DNA from: Glycine soja
Taxonomy: Eukaryota; Streptophyta; Magnoliopsida; Fabales; Fabaceae
DNA length: 64,000 bases
Direction: 5' to 3'
Assembly: GCF_004193775.1 (NCBI RefSeq)
Contig: NC_041019.1
Location: 33,480,827-33,544,826, forward strand
The translations under genes and the position numbers were made by a program. Positions 31,106 to 42,120 of this stretch are shown here, one piece after another; position 1 is the first letter of the stretch; every line of letters starts with the position of its first letter. Below the pieces are notes generated by a model. That model was not told the DNA's origin. It did not search any database and saw only the letters and a program-made list of their open reading frames with translations.

Positions 31106-32181
31106 TATAGACAAAGGATCAAGCCGATGTTTTGATGATGCCAAAAGATCACTTGCGCCTCAAAGCTTTATTCAAGACAAAGCAATTAAAGATATTCAAG
31201 ATGGATGATCAAGACAGTCAATAGAGTCTTAGAAAGGGTATATTAAATAGGAAGGGAATTCCAATTGAAGTAGCAAAAGGTTTGGCCAAGAAAATTAAGT
31301 TAAAAAGTCTCTTACAAGAAATTTACTCTCTGGTAATCGATTACCAGAGGATGTAATCGATTACCAGTGGCCAAAACTGATTTACAACAACTATTAAAAT
31401 TTGAATTCAAAATTTGCCTTGTGTAATCGATTACACATATATGGTAATCGATTACCAGCAGTTTCTGAACGTTTTAATTCAAATTTTAAAGCTTGTAATC
31501 GATTACCAGAGCAGATTTTCAGAAAATATTCTCAACAGTCACATCTTTTTATGTGGTTCTTGAATGGCTATCAAAGGCCTATATATATGTGACTTGAGAC
31601 ACGAATTTGCTAAGAGTTTTTCAGAACAAAAAGGTCTTATCCTCTTATAAAGCAAAATCGTTTTATCCTCTTACAAATTCCTTGGCTAAATAACTTGTGA
31701 TTCAATAAGGAATTATTTGAGTGCTCAAATTGTTCAATCTATCTCTTTCAAGAGAGATTTCTTCTTTTCTTCTTCTTCATTCTGAAAAGGGATTAAGAGA
31801 CCGAGGGTCTCTTGTTGTGAAAGAATTCTAAACACAAAGGAAGGGTTGTCCTTGTGTGTTTAGAACTTGTAAAAGGAATTTACAAGATAGTGGAACTCTC
31901 AAGCGGGTTGCTTGGGGACTGGACGTAGGCACAAGGGTGTGGCCGAACCAGTATAAATCTGAGTTTGCATTTTCTCTTCCCTTAAACTCCTTTATTTATT
32001 ATTGTTTTATATTCATATTCAAATTGTTCTATTTGAATCAATATTTAAGAAATTCCTTATTAAGGGAATTTATAACTGGAATAGAAAGATAAATAGAATT
32101 TTTAATTGGGGAAATAAGTTGTAATATCTTAATTCAACCCCCCCCCCCCTTCTTAAGATATCTGAGGCCACTTGTCCAACA
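31106..32181 (+). repeat. 5' LTR of the second Sirevirus (1076 bp)
   Basis: It starts TATAGACAAAGG and ends CTTGTCCAACA. It has five ATCGAT palindromes. A C-run near 32140 precedes the end; it differs in length in the 3' LTR. Confidence 0.93.
31331..31587 (+). promoter_or_regulatory. Palindrome array and TATA box in the Sirevirus LTR
   Basis: Palindromes of the form TGGTAATCGATTACCA or TGTAATCGATTACA are at 31331-31346, 31352-31366, 31422-31435, 31442-31457 and 31494-31508. A TATATATA box is at 31580-31587. The layout is repeated upstream of the env-like gene at 37245-37400. Confidence 0.75.
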
Positions 32182-32183
32182 AG

Positions 32184-32195
32184 TGGTATCAGAGC
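32184..32195 (+). other. Primer binding site, initiator tRNA-Met type
   Basis: TGGTATCAGAGC lies two bases after the 5' LTR. Confidence 0.93.
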
Positions 32196-32231
32196 TTCAT
32201 TCTTGTATAAAGTTTAGAAGCTTCAAGAATT

Positions 32232-33941
32232 ATGGCCTCATCAAACTACTTGTTTCCAAAGGGAAATTCTATAAACAGACCTCCCATCTTTAATGGAGTG
32301 GGTTACCACTACTGGAAAACCCGCATGCAAATCTTTATAGAGGCAATAGATTTAAATATTTGGGAAGCCATAGAACAAGGACCTTATGTTCCCTCTATAA
32401 TAGCCGGAAGTGCAACAATAGAAAAACCTAGAGCAGATTGGACTGAGGAAGAAAGAAGATTAGTACAATATAATTTAAAGGCCAAAAATATTATTACATC
32501 TGCCTTAGGAATAGATGAATACTTTAGGGTTTCAAATTGTAAAAGTGCTAAGGATATGTGGGATACACTACAAGTAACACATGAAGGCACAACATATGTT
32601 AAAAGATCTAGGATAAACACTTTAACTCGTGAATATGAACTTTTTAGGATGAATGTAAATGAAAGTATACAAGACATGGAAAAGAGGTTCACACACATAG
32701 TTAATCATCTTGTATCTCTAGGAAAAACTTTTCAAAATGAAGATCTAGTAAATAAAGTCTTAAGATGTCTTAATAGAGAATGGCAACCAAAAGTAACAGC
32801 CATCACAGAATCTCAAGATCTATCTAGTATGTCTCTTGCTACATTATTTGGAAAATTGCAGGAGCATGAAATGGAATTACTAAGATTCAATCAGCATGAA
32901 GAAACTGATAAGAAGAAGAAGGGAATCGCTCTTAAAGCTTCATCTGCAATCCAAGAAGACAGTGATAAAGAAGATTCAATTGACTTGGATAATGATGAAG
33001 ATATTAGTCTGTTTGTAAAAAGATTCAACAAGTTCCTGAGAGTCAGAGGAAATCAAAAGCGACCCAATTTTAAACCTAAAAGAAGGACAGAAACTTCATC
33101 CTCTACACTAAAATGCTTTGAGTGCAATCAACCTGGACATCTGAGGGTTGATTGTCCCATCTTCAAGAAAAAGATGGAGAAGTCTGAAAAGAAAAATATT
33201 AATGAAAAGAAATTGAAGAAAGCATACATTACATGGGATGAAAACGATATGGAATCTTCTGAAGATTCAGAAAATGAAGAAATAAACCTCTACCTTATGG
33301 CAAAAAGTTATGAAAGTGATGAAGAGGTAACATCTTCAAATAATTTATCTATTTCTTTTGATGAATTGCAAGATGCATTTGCTGATTTGCATAAAGAGTC
33401 AATTAAACTTGCAAAGTTAGTTTCATCTTCAAAGAAAAATATTTCAAATTTAGAAAATGAAATTTTAAAATTAAACAAAGAATTAGATCATCTTAGAAAT
33501 GAAGTCTCTATTTCTAAACCAAATGAAAAAGTTCATATCTCTACTATTTCTGACAAGAAAATGTCAGATTCTTGTAGTTGTTGTGAAAAGTATGAAAAAG
33601 AAATCAAAGAGTTGAAAAACTCACTTGCAAAATTTTCTTATAGTAAAAATAATTTAGATGTCATGTTAGGAAAACAAAGACATGTCTCTTATAAGGCTGG
33701 ACTAGGATATAAATCTGAAAAACAACAGAAATTTCATAAAAACTTCTCTACCTCCACACAAAAATATAATTCTAGTTCTATCACATGTTTTTACTGTGGA
33801 AGAAAAGGGCATGGCACATCTACATGCTATTTTAGAAGAAATTGTAACAATATTAAAATGATTTGGGTCCCAAAAGGATCCTTTATACATACTAACACAC
33901 AAGGACCCAATAAAGTTTGGGTACCTAAGTCACAACCTTGA
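32232..33941 (+). CDS. Gag protein of the second Sirevirus (569 aa)
   Basis: The ATG at 32232 is 36 bases after the primer site and begins MASSNYLFPKGNSINRPPIF. The N-terminal 230 residues form the copia gag domain (YWKTRMQIFIEA, WDTLQVTHEGT). The first knuckle CFECNQPGHLRVDC is near residue 295. A Lys/Glu-rich coiled region (about 380-450) follows, and a second knuckle CFYCGRKGHGTSTC is near 519. The two-knuckle plan is that of SIRE1, although overall sequence is clearly diverged. The frame closes at TGA 33939-33941, just before protease. In SIRE1 gag and pol are one frame, so the stop and the shift to protease here are probably damage. The protein would form particles and bind element RNA. 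Confidence 0.88.
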   Translation: MASSNYLFPKGNSINRPPIFNGVGYHYWKTRMQIFIEAIDLNIWEAIEQGPYVPSIIAGSATIEKPRADWTEEERRLVQYNLKAKNIITSALGIDEYFRVSNCKSAKDMWDTLQVTHEGTTYVKRSRINTLTREYELFRMNVNESIQDMEKRFTHIVNHLVSLGKTFQNEDLVNKVLRCLNREWQPKVTAITESQDLSSMSLATLFGKLQEHEMELLRFNQHEETDKKKKGIALKASSAIQEDSDKEDSIDLDNDEDISLFVKRFNKFLRVRGNQKRPNFKPKRRTETSSSTLKCFECNQPGHLRVDCPIFKKKMEKSEKKNINEKKLKKAYITWDENDMESSEDSENEEINLYLMAKSYESDEEVTSSNNLSISFDELQDAFADLHKESIKLAKLVSSSKKNISNLENEILKLNKELDHLRNEVSISKPNEKVHISTISDKKMSDSCSCCEKYEKEIKELKNSLAKFSYSKNNLDVMLGKQRHVSYKAGLGYKSEKQQKFHKNFSTSTQKYNSSSITCFYCGRKGHGTSTCYFRRNCNNIKMIWVPKGSFIHTNTQGPNKVWVPKSQP

Positions 33942-36900
33942 TTTTGTAGGAACCCTTGAGGAAAAAGTGGTACATAGATAGCGGATGCTCAAAACATATG
34001 ACGGGAGACACATCAAAATTCACACATATCTCTCCTAAGAAAAGCGGACATGTAACTTATGGTGACAACAACAAAGGTAGAATTCTTGGAGTTGGAAAAA
34101 TAGGTACAAATTCTTCAACCTCCATTGAAAATGTTCAACTTGTTGAAGGTCTTAAACATAGTCTACTTAGTGTGATTCAATTATGTGACAAAGGCTATCT
34201 GGTATCATTTGATTCTCAAAAGTGTGTCATTGATCATAAACATGATATGAATATAAAGCATATAGAGTTTAGAGTCAACAATGTTTACATGATAGACTTA
34301 AGTCAAAAACTAGATAATAATCAATGTTTTCTTAGTAAACATGATGATCCATGGTTGTGGCATAAACGGATTGCACATATAAACATGGAACACTTAAATA
34401 GATTAATATCAAAAGATTTAGTTGTTGGTTTGCCAAAACTAAGATTTGAAAAAGATAGGCTATCCGATGCATGTCAAAAGGGAAAACAAACTAGAGTTTC
34501 TTTCAAATCTAAAAACATTGTTTCAACTACTCAACCCTTACAATTACTTCATATGGATTTGTTTGGTCCTTCCAGAATCATGAGTTTTGGAGGAAGTTAC
34601 TATGCTCTTGTTATAGTTGATGATTATTCTAGATACACATGGACTCTTTTTATCACTCATAAGAATGATGCATTTCAAGCATTCAAAAATCATTCAAAAT
34701 AAGCAAAATCTAAAGATTATATCTATTAGGAGTGATCATGGGGGTGAGTTTGAAAATAAAGAATTTGAATTATTTTGTGATAAGCATGGGATTGAGCATA
34801 ACTTTTCTGCACCAAGAACCCCTCAACAAAATGGTGTTGTTGAAAGGAAAAATAGATCTTTGGAAGAGATTGCTAGAACTTTATTAAATGATACTCCTCT
34901 TCCAAAATACTTTTGGGCTGAAGCCGTTAACATTGCATGCTACATTTTAAATAGGGCTTTAATAAGACCCATTTTAAAGAAAACTCCATATGAATTGTTC
35001 AGTGGCAGAAAACCAAACATCTCACATCTTCATATCTTTGGTTGTAAATGTTTTGTATTGAATAATGGAAAAGATAACTTAGGAAAATTTGATGCTAAGT
35101 CAGATGAAGGTATTTTCCTTGGATATTCTCTGCATAGTAAAGCCTATAGAATATATAATAAAAGAACAATGACAATTGAAGAGTCTATACATGTTTCCTT
35201 TGATGAGTCTAATGCCATTCTTCCAAGGAAGGATTTTTTAGATGATATTTCAGATTCCTTAGAAGATACACATATTCATGGAAATGACTCTAAAGAAAAA
35301 GATGAAGGAAGCAATGAAGATTCTCAAGATAATGGAGTTAGACAAATAATGAACTTCCAAGAGAATGGAAAGCCTCAAGAGATCATCCCTTCGACAACAT
35401 TATTGGTGATATATCAAAAGGGGTAACAACTAGACATTCTCTTAAAGATTTATGCAATAATATGGCTTTTGTATCTATGATTGAAACTAAAAATATAAAA
35501 GAAGCCATAGTAGATGATAACTGGATAATTTCCATGCAAGAATAAATGAATCAATTTGAAAGAAATAATGTGTGGAAACTAGTAGAAAAACCTGAAAATT
35601 ATCCTATCATAGGAACAAAATGGGTTTTTAGAAATAAATTAGATGACCATGGCATAATTATTAGAAATAAGGCTAGGTTAATAGCAAAAGGGTATAATCA
35701 AGAAGAGGGAATAGACTATGAAGAAACATATGCTCCAGTTGCAAGATTAGAAGCCATTAGAATGCTCTTAGTATATGCATCCATAATGAATTTTAAGCTC
35801 TATCAAATGGATGTTAAAAGTGCTTTTCTAAATGGTTTAATTCAAGAAGAAGTATATGTTGAACAACCCCCAGGCTTTGAAATCCCGGATAAACCAAATC
35901 ATGTTTATAAATTGCAAAAGGCTCTTTATGGTTTGAAACAAGCCCCTAGGGCGTGGTATGAACATTTAAGTAATTTTCTCCTAGAAAAAGAATTTTCTAG
36001 AGGAAAAGTGGATACCACATTGTTCATAAAGAGAAAGCATAATGATATTTTGTTGGTTCAAATATATGTTGATGATATAATTTTTGGATCTACTAATGAT
36101 TCATTGTGCAAGGAGTTTTCCCTTGATTTGCAAAGTGAATTTGAAATGTCAATGATGGGAGAACTAAAGTACTTCCTGGGATTACAAATCAAGCAAACTC
36201 AAGAAGGTATATTCATCAATCAATCCAAGTACTGCAAGGAATTGATCAAAAGATTTGGGATGGAAAGTGCAAGACACATGGCTACACCGATGAGCACTAG
36301 TTGTTACCTAGATAAAGATGAATCTGGTCAATCTATAGACATGAAACAATATCGAGGTATGATTGAATTTCTTCTCTATTTATCTGCTAGTAGACCTGAT
36401 ATTATGTTTAGTGTATGCATGTGTGCTAGGTTTCAATCCAACTCCAAACAATCACATTTGAGTGCAATTAAGAGAATCATGAGATATCTATTAGGTACAA
36501 TAAATTTAGGATTATGGTATCCTAAGAACTCAACATGTAACTTAATAGGATATTCTGATTCTGAATTTGCCGGATCTAAAACTGATAGAAAAAGCACAAG
36601 TGGAACTTGTCAATTCATTGGATCTGCTCTTGTCTCCTGGCATAGTAAGAAACAAAACAGTGTTGCTTTATCCACTGCTGAAGCGGAATATATTTATGCC
36701 GGTAGTTGTTGTGCACATATTTTATGGATGAAGCAACAATTATCTGATTATGGTATTCTTCTTGATCGAATACCTATTAGGTGTGATAACACTAGTGCCA
36801 TAAATCTATCCAAAAACCCTGTACAACATTCTAGAACGAAACATATAGAAATTAGGCACCATTTTCTAAGAGACCATTTTCTAAAGGGAGATTGTTTGCT

Positions 36901-37021
36901 AGAGTTTGTTGATACAAAGAATCAGCTTGCTGATATCTTTACAAAACCTCTCCCAAAGGATATTTTCTTTTCAATAAGAAGAGAATTAGGACTTTTAGAT
37001 CTTAGTGATTTGGATAGGTAA
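33942..37021 (+). pseudogene. Pol of the second Sirevirus: protease, integrase, RT, RNase H
   Basis: Protease starts near 33960 with WYIDSGCSKHMTG. The integrase finger has WHKRIAHINMEHL but then LSDACQKGK, where relatives have CDAC, so one zinc-binding Cys is Ser. Catalytic residues are Asp in HMDLFGP, Asp in RSDHGGEF and Glu in VERKNRSLEE. Reverse transcriptase has [12 protein letters not shown] and YVDDIIFGS near 36065. RNase H has [17 protein letters not shown] and STAEAEY. The frame ends at 37019-37021. Frameshifts lie near 34690 and 35375, and a TAA at 35543-35545 replaces the Glu of MQEE. From 35546 to the end the frame is open. Confidence 0.88.
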
Positions 37022-37244
37022 AGTTTTATGATTGATTGATTAATTTACTCTTATGATTGATTGTTTATATGTTACTTTGATTGATTTTGTTTAATTCTTG
37101 TTATTATGATAGAATTTATGTATTCCTATGTGTTTTATAGTTGAATAATTGATTTAAGTGCATTAGTAGTGATGATTAATCATATTAGATGTGTTTAGAA
37201 TAGACATAGATATTTTTTTTAAGAAACTAGCCTAAGTTATGTTC
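37022..37244 (+). other. Spacer between pol and the palindrome array
   Basis: A T-rich stretch with repeated TGATTGATT phrases. No gene seen. Confidence 0.5.
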
Positions 37245-37400
37245 TGGTAATCGATTACCATCCATTGTAATCGATTACATAAGAACAGACAGCCTGCAAT
37301 CGATTACAACATCCTGTAATCGATTACCAGAAGGCTCATTACTCCTGTAATCGATTACCAAGCCTTGTAATCGATTACAATTCGTCCTCATCTATAAATA
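37245..37400 (+). promoter_or_regulatory. Candidate internal promoter of the env-like gene
   Basis: Six ATCGAT palindromes occupy 37245-37260, 37266-37279, 37295-37308, 37315-37329, 37346-37360 and 37366-37379. A TATAAATA box is at 37393-37400, and the env-like ATG follows 181 bases later. The palindromes are those of the LTR U3. A CT-rich leader (CTTCTCC, CTTCCTC) follows the TATA box, as expected for a plant transcription start region. Promoter activity is inferred. Confidence 0.65.
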
Positions 37401-37580
37401 TTCACGAAATTAGAGCTGTTGCGCAGCCACAACCTCCTTTCACGTCTTCTCCATACCTAAAACTTCAAATCTTCGAATCTCACTCAATTCCTCACCAAAT
37501 CACGTCCCGTAAAGCCCAATCTTCCTCTTTTTCACTCCTTTTTCACTTCCACCGATTAAAATCCACTAAAACTTCATCAA

Positions 37581-38619
37581 ATGGCAAAGCCAACGAAGAA
37601 GAGAAAGGGATCATCCTCCACCGCTGCTGCTGCTGCCCATCGCCGCCACGGACCATCTGAAGCATCCACAACACCTATTCATCCATCTTTATCATCTCCA
37701 AGATCATCCACATTGTTTTCTTCCGATGATCAGCGTCTACGGTACCTCTCTCAATTTTCTTCTAGGATCATCTTAGACCCTAAGTACCTAGATGTAGAGT
37801 TCTTTAATGATGAAACGTTTGATTGCTATCAAGTGTTTCAAAATTCTGGCCTTGTTGATTTCATGTCATTAAAACTGCCACATTATCCTGAACTTGTAAA
37901 GGTCTTCTACTGCAATTTGAAAATACAGGATGACATTATTTCCTCTAAGGTGCATGGTATTCCTATGATCATTGATCAGTCCTTATTCTTTTCTTTAACT
38001 CATTTACCCAGTCAAGGTGCACCTTTTGAGGGCACCATTGTTGATGATTGGAAATTTGATTTTTCCAGTCATTAGAATTTTGCTTCCTCGATCTTCAAAT
38101 TTAGCACAAGCCTCTGAGGAGGATTTGATTCTGATGTGGGCTTTTCTCACCGGTCGTCAGATCGACTGGGCCCATTTGGTTCGGTACCGAATGCATAAGG
38201 CATTACGGGCCAATGCACCTCTACCTTATCCACAGTTGATAACTTTATTTATGTGTCATTTTCAAATTCTGCTTGATGATGAACCATTTGTTCAAGTCAA
38301 GCGTTCCTTTGCAATTGGTGTTGGTGTTGTGACTTCCTTTGGTTATCGTAAGGATCGAAATGGTCAATGGCTGAAGAAAGACGCACTCCCTCCTCAAGAT
38401 GAGTGTACTCCTTCACCTCCTCCTCAGCGTGAAGTTTCAGCACTCCTGAATGAAGTCCTTACCGAATTACGAGGTCTTCGTTCTTATGTTGGTGAACGTT
38501 TCGACTCATTGGATACACGCTTTGTCGGCATGGATATTCGCCTCACACAAGTTGAAGAAGATGTCTCCTTCATCCGTACTTGCTTTGATCCACCACCACC
38601 GCCTCCATCATCCTCTTAG
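37581..38619 (+). pseudogene. Env-like accessory gene of the second Sirevirus
   Basis: The ATG at 37581 opens MAKPTKKRKGSS, a basic, probably nuclear N-terminus, followed by Ala/Ser/Pro. The central domain has RLRYLSQFSSR, LVKVFYCNLKI and KVHGIPMIIDQ in the same order and spacing as VREF/VRG/LG blocks of the SIRE1 env-like protein and ORFx. A frameshift near 38060 joins two frames: 37581-38075 and the one ending at 38617-38619. The second half has LMWAFLTGRQIDWAHLV, CHFQILL, a helical C-terminus (LRSYVGERFDSLDTRFVGMD) likely to form a coiled coil, and a Pro/Ser tail. It sits where Sireviruses carry env-like genes. Its role is unknown. Confidence 0.8.
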
Positions 38620-39029
38620 ATTCATTGTTATTATTTTTATGACTAAGTCTTATTAGTAATTAAGTATTATTAGTACTTTGTTTTTATCGCCGTGTATTTG
38701 GCTTTTTGTTGCACTAGTTATCGTACTCTTGCACTATTATTATATTTCAGGACTTTGCATTGGTTGGTTATGACAATGTGTGGATTTCTTTTGGTTTAAT
38801 GTTTGGCTTTGTTTGGATTTTGTTTGTATTGCTTAGTTCTTTTTGATGTTGCCAAAGGGGGAGAGAACTTGAGAGAGCTTGGGTCAGAAATCAATTAATA
38901 ATTTATCATTAAGTAAAGTTAGGCATACATGCCAAAAGATAGGGGGAGTAAGGGTTGTGTGAACGTGCTATCATCTTGTATATAGTTTGTCTTGATTTCA
39001 GGGATTGTCATCATCAAAAAGGGGGAGAT
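38620..39029 (+). other. 3' non-coding region and polypurine tract of the second Sirevirus
   Basis: No gene. Polypurine-like runs AAAGGGGGAGAGAA (near 38857) and ATAGGGGGAGTAAG (near 38940) precede the real tract AAAAAGGGGGAGAT at 39016-39029, which abuts the LTR. Multiple such tracts also occur in SIRE1. Confidence 0.75.
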
Positions 39030-40123
39030 TGTAGACAAAGGATCAAGCCGATGTTTTGATGATGCAAAAAGATCACATGCGTCTCAAAGCTTTATTCAAG
39101 ACAAAGCAATTAAAGATATTCAAGATGGATGATCAAGACAGTCTATAGAGTCTTAGAAAGGGTATATTAAATAGGAAGGGAATTACAATTGAAGTAGCAA
39201 AAGGTTTGGCCAAGAAAATTAAGTTAAAAAGTCTTTTACAAGAAATTTACTCTTTGGTAATCCATTACCAGAGGATATAATCGATTACCAGTGGCTAAAA
39301 CTGATTTACAACAGCTATTAAAATTTGAATTCAAAATTTGCCCTGTGTAATCGATTACACATATATGGTAATCGATTACTAGCAGTTTCTGAACGTTTTA
39401 ATTCAAATTTTAAAGCTTGTAATCGATTACACATATACTGTAATCGATTACCAGAGCAGATTTTCAGAAAATATTCTCAACAGTCACATCTTTTTATGTG
39501 GTTCTTGAATGGCTATCAAAGGCCTATATATATGTGACTTGAGACACGAATTTGTTAAGAGTTTTTCATAACAAAAAGGTCTTATCCTCTTATAAAGAAA
39601 AATTGTTTTATCCTCCTACAAATTCCTTGGCCAAATTACTTGTGATTCAATAAGGAATTATTTGAGTGCTCAAATTGTTCAATCTATCTCTTTCAAGAGA
39701 GATTTCTTCTTTTCTTCTTCTTCATTCTGAAAAGGGATTAAGAGACCGAGGGTCTCTTGTTGTGAAAGAATTCTAAACACAAAGGAAGGGTTGTCCTTGT
39801 GTGTTTAGAACTTGTAAAAGGAATTTACAAGATAGTGGAACTCTCAAGGGGGTGGCTTGGGGACTGGACGTAGGCACAAGGGTGTGGCCGAACCAGTATA
39901 AATCTAAGTTTGCATTTTCTCTTCCCTTAAACTCCTTTATTTATTATTGTTTTATATTCATATTCAAATTGTTCTATTTGAATCAATATTTAAGAAATTC
40001 ATTATTAAGGGAATTTATAACTGGAATAGAAAGATAAATAGAATTTTTAATTGGGGAAATAAGTTGTAATATCTTAATTCAACCCCCCCCCTTCTTAAGA
40101 TATCTGAGGCCACTTGTCCAACA
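39030..40123 (+). repeat. 3' LTR of the second Sirevirus (1094 bp)
   Basis: It starts TGTAGACAAAGG and ends CTTGTCCAACA. Compared with the 5' LTR it has an extra palindrome unit near 39419-39452 and several substitutions, including damaged palindromes (TGGTAATCCATTACCA at 39256; ATATAATCG at 39275). Confidence 0.93.
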
Positions 40124-42120
40124 CTTACTACCTCAAAAGATTGGAAAGCCGTTTCCAATGACTCCTTCGCGGCTTCCACGTATGGCATAAAGGAAGGACA
40201 ATTTACCAGGACATCTTCCTCACCTGATACTATGACCAAATGTCCTTCCACTACAAACTTCAGCTTTTGGTGGAGTGTGAAGGGGACGACTCCCACTGAG
40301 TGGATCCATGGACGTCCCAAAAGACAGTTGTAGGCCGGGTTGATATCCATCACTAGGAATGTAACCTGGCAGGTATGAGGCCCTATCCTACTGGGAGGTC
40401 GATCTCTCCCCTTACCTCTCGACGGCTGTCGTCGAAGGCACGGACCACCATGGAACTTGGCCTTAGATGGGAAGCGTTAAATGGCAATTTCTCCAATGTA
40501 CTTTTGGGCATCACGTTCAGGCTTGAGCCATTGTCGATGAGTACTTTGTCCATAACATGTTCCCTGCATTTGACTAACACATGTAAAGCCTTGTTTTGTC
40601 CTCTCCCCTCGGCGGGGATTTCCTCTTTAGCGAAGGTGAGGTAGTTGTTGGTTGTGATGTTATTGACGATTCGCCCAAAGCCTTCTACAGAGATGTCTTG
40701 GGCTACGTGAGCTTCATTCAAGACCTTTACTAGAAAAGCTTGATGAGGCTCAGAGCTCATGAGCAGCTCTAGAAGAGAGACTCTAGCTGGGGTCTTGTTG
40801 AGTTGTTCAACGACTTTGAACTCGCTTTGTTGGAAAATGCGGAGGAACTCGCCGACCTCCTCGAGTGATACCTCTTTCTTGCCACAGCCTTCTGTTCCCT
40901 CGGAAAGATCCTTCGTCGAAACATCCTCGTCCGGTGCGGGGATCACTTTGACATTTTGTCCTTCGGTCATCCTTGCTTTCCCTTTAGTGTTTACGGGTTG
41001 TATCGGCAGGCTAGGGCGTGCGAACACACGACCGCTGTGGGTTATGCCGCTTAGCCCGGTGATATTGGTCACTTTGGCCGATAGTGAGCTGATGTTGGTA
41101 GCTTCTTTCTTCCTACCGCCCGGAGGGGCATACCTCCACGGAATTACACGACTGTTCTCGTATAGAAATGGAATAGATCTTCCGCCCGACACTGCCGAGG
41201 GGTGTTGAGGTCTTTGGGGAGTCGTGTCCCTAGTGAAGTGTATTACCAAGGGTTTAGGCTTTTTAGGTCCTTCTTCATTTGTCGACTGCATGTATACATG
41301 TTGTTCCTCCTCCCTCTCACTGCCGACCTCAAGCCAGCCTTGGTCTATCATCCGTTGTAATAGATCTCTTACTACCGAACATGTTTCCATGTCATGGAGT
41401 ACACCCGAATGCATTAAGCAAGAATCTTCTCTATGCTCGCCACAAGGAATCATGCCCACCTTTGGCAAGGCTTTGTAGATAAACCTTCTAGGGGTCATTA
41501 CGTCCTTCAAAAGCTTGGGCTTGTGTGACCTAATCACCTCGATGGCATTAACCGCCCCCCTCCATGATTGGCAAGCGGGTTTGTTTTTATGTTGGGTCCG
41601 TCCTCTTGAAAAGTCAACCACCCAGCCTCTATCAAGCTTTGGACCTTTCTTTTCAAGGCCAAGCACTGTTCGATAGAGTGGCCTGAGGTCCCTCCATGGT
41701 ATGCGCAGGTCGCGCTAAGGTTATACCATTTTGGGAACGGAGATTGGAAGATCTTTCTCGGGACCACCACGACCAATTGGTTGGCGATGAGAGATGACAA
41801 GAGTTCCCCATATGTCATTGGGATCGGGGCCAAAATCTGTGCCTGCCTTGGCGACAAGTTCCTTGCCGTGTTTGCGCCAACGTGAGCGTTGTTGGCCAGG
41901 TGAGGCCGAGTCGAAGCCGGAGCCTGAAGAGCTCCCCCCTGTGGGAGTGTGGGCGCCCTTGGTTGGGTGAGTGTTGTATCGGAAGAGGCCTTGGCGCGAG
42001 CCGAAAAACTCGGGTGATGTTGTGCATATTGGTGGGTACCGTGGGGGGTTTGCAGTGGCTTGGGCCATGCAGGTGTTGAAGTGATGGTATAGGCATCTCC
42101 CTCTTTCTTCTTTGCCCCAG
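40124..42120 (-). mobile_element. Ogre-type element B, gag-protease segment
   Basis: Minus-strand homologue of 47690-49690 of element C. It is bounded by the target duplications CTTAC (40124-40128, second Sirevirus) and CCCAG (42116-42120, element C), and continues at 57141. Confidence 0.9.
40129..42120 (-). pseudogene. Element B gag C-terminus and protease
   Basis: Reading leftward from 42120 there is a linker (GTHQYAQHHPSFS), then the gag knuckle-like CAYHGGTSGHSIEQC. A frameshift near 41560-41670 moves into the frame that stays open from about 41600 to 40383. The post-gag region has MIDQGWLEVGS and NITGLSG. Protease shows VLIDNGSSLNVMPKSTLEKL near 40500-40550, with the DNGS active site in place. 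A second shift near 40375 leads to DINPAYNCLLGRPWIHS and the segment cut by the Sirevirus. The enzyme would cleave the gag-pol precursor. The copy is dead through frameshifts and two insertions. Confidence 0.85.

Larger units (their letters stand above)
31106..40123 (+). mobile_element. Second Sirevirus (Ty1/copia) with internal promoter block
   Basis: The element is 9018 bp with LTRs of 1076 and 1094 bp and target duplication CTTAC at 31101-31105 and 40124-40128. Order: LTR, primer site, gag, protease, integrase, RT, RNase H, palindrome array, env-like gene, 3' non-coding, polypurine tract, LTR. The 5' LTR begins TA where the 3' LTR begins TG. Gag is open; pol and the env-like gene have frameshifts and a stop. 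The TGTAATCGATTACA palindromes mark a family very common in soybean. Confidence 0.93.
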
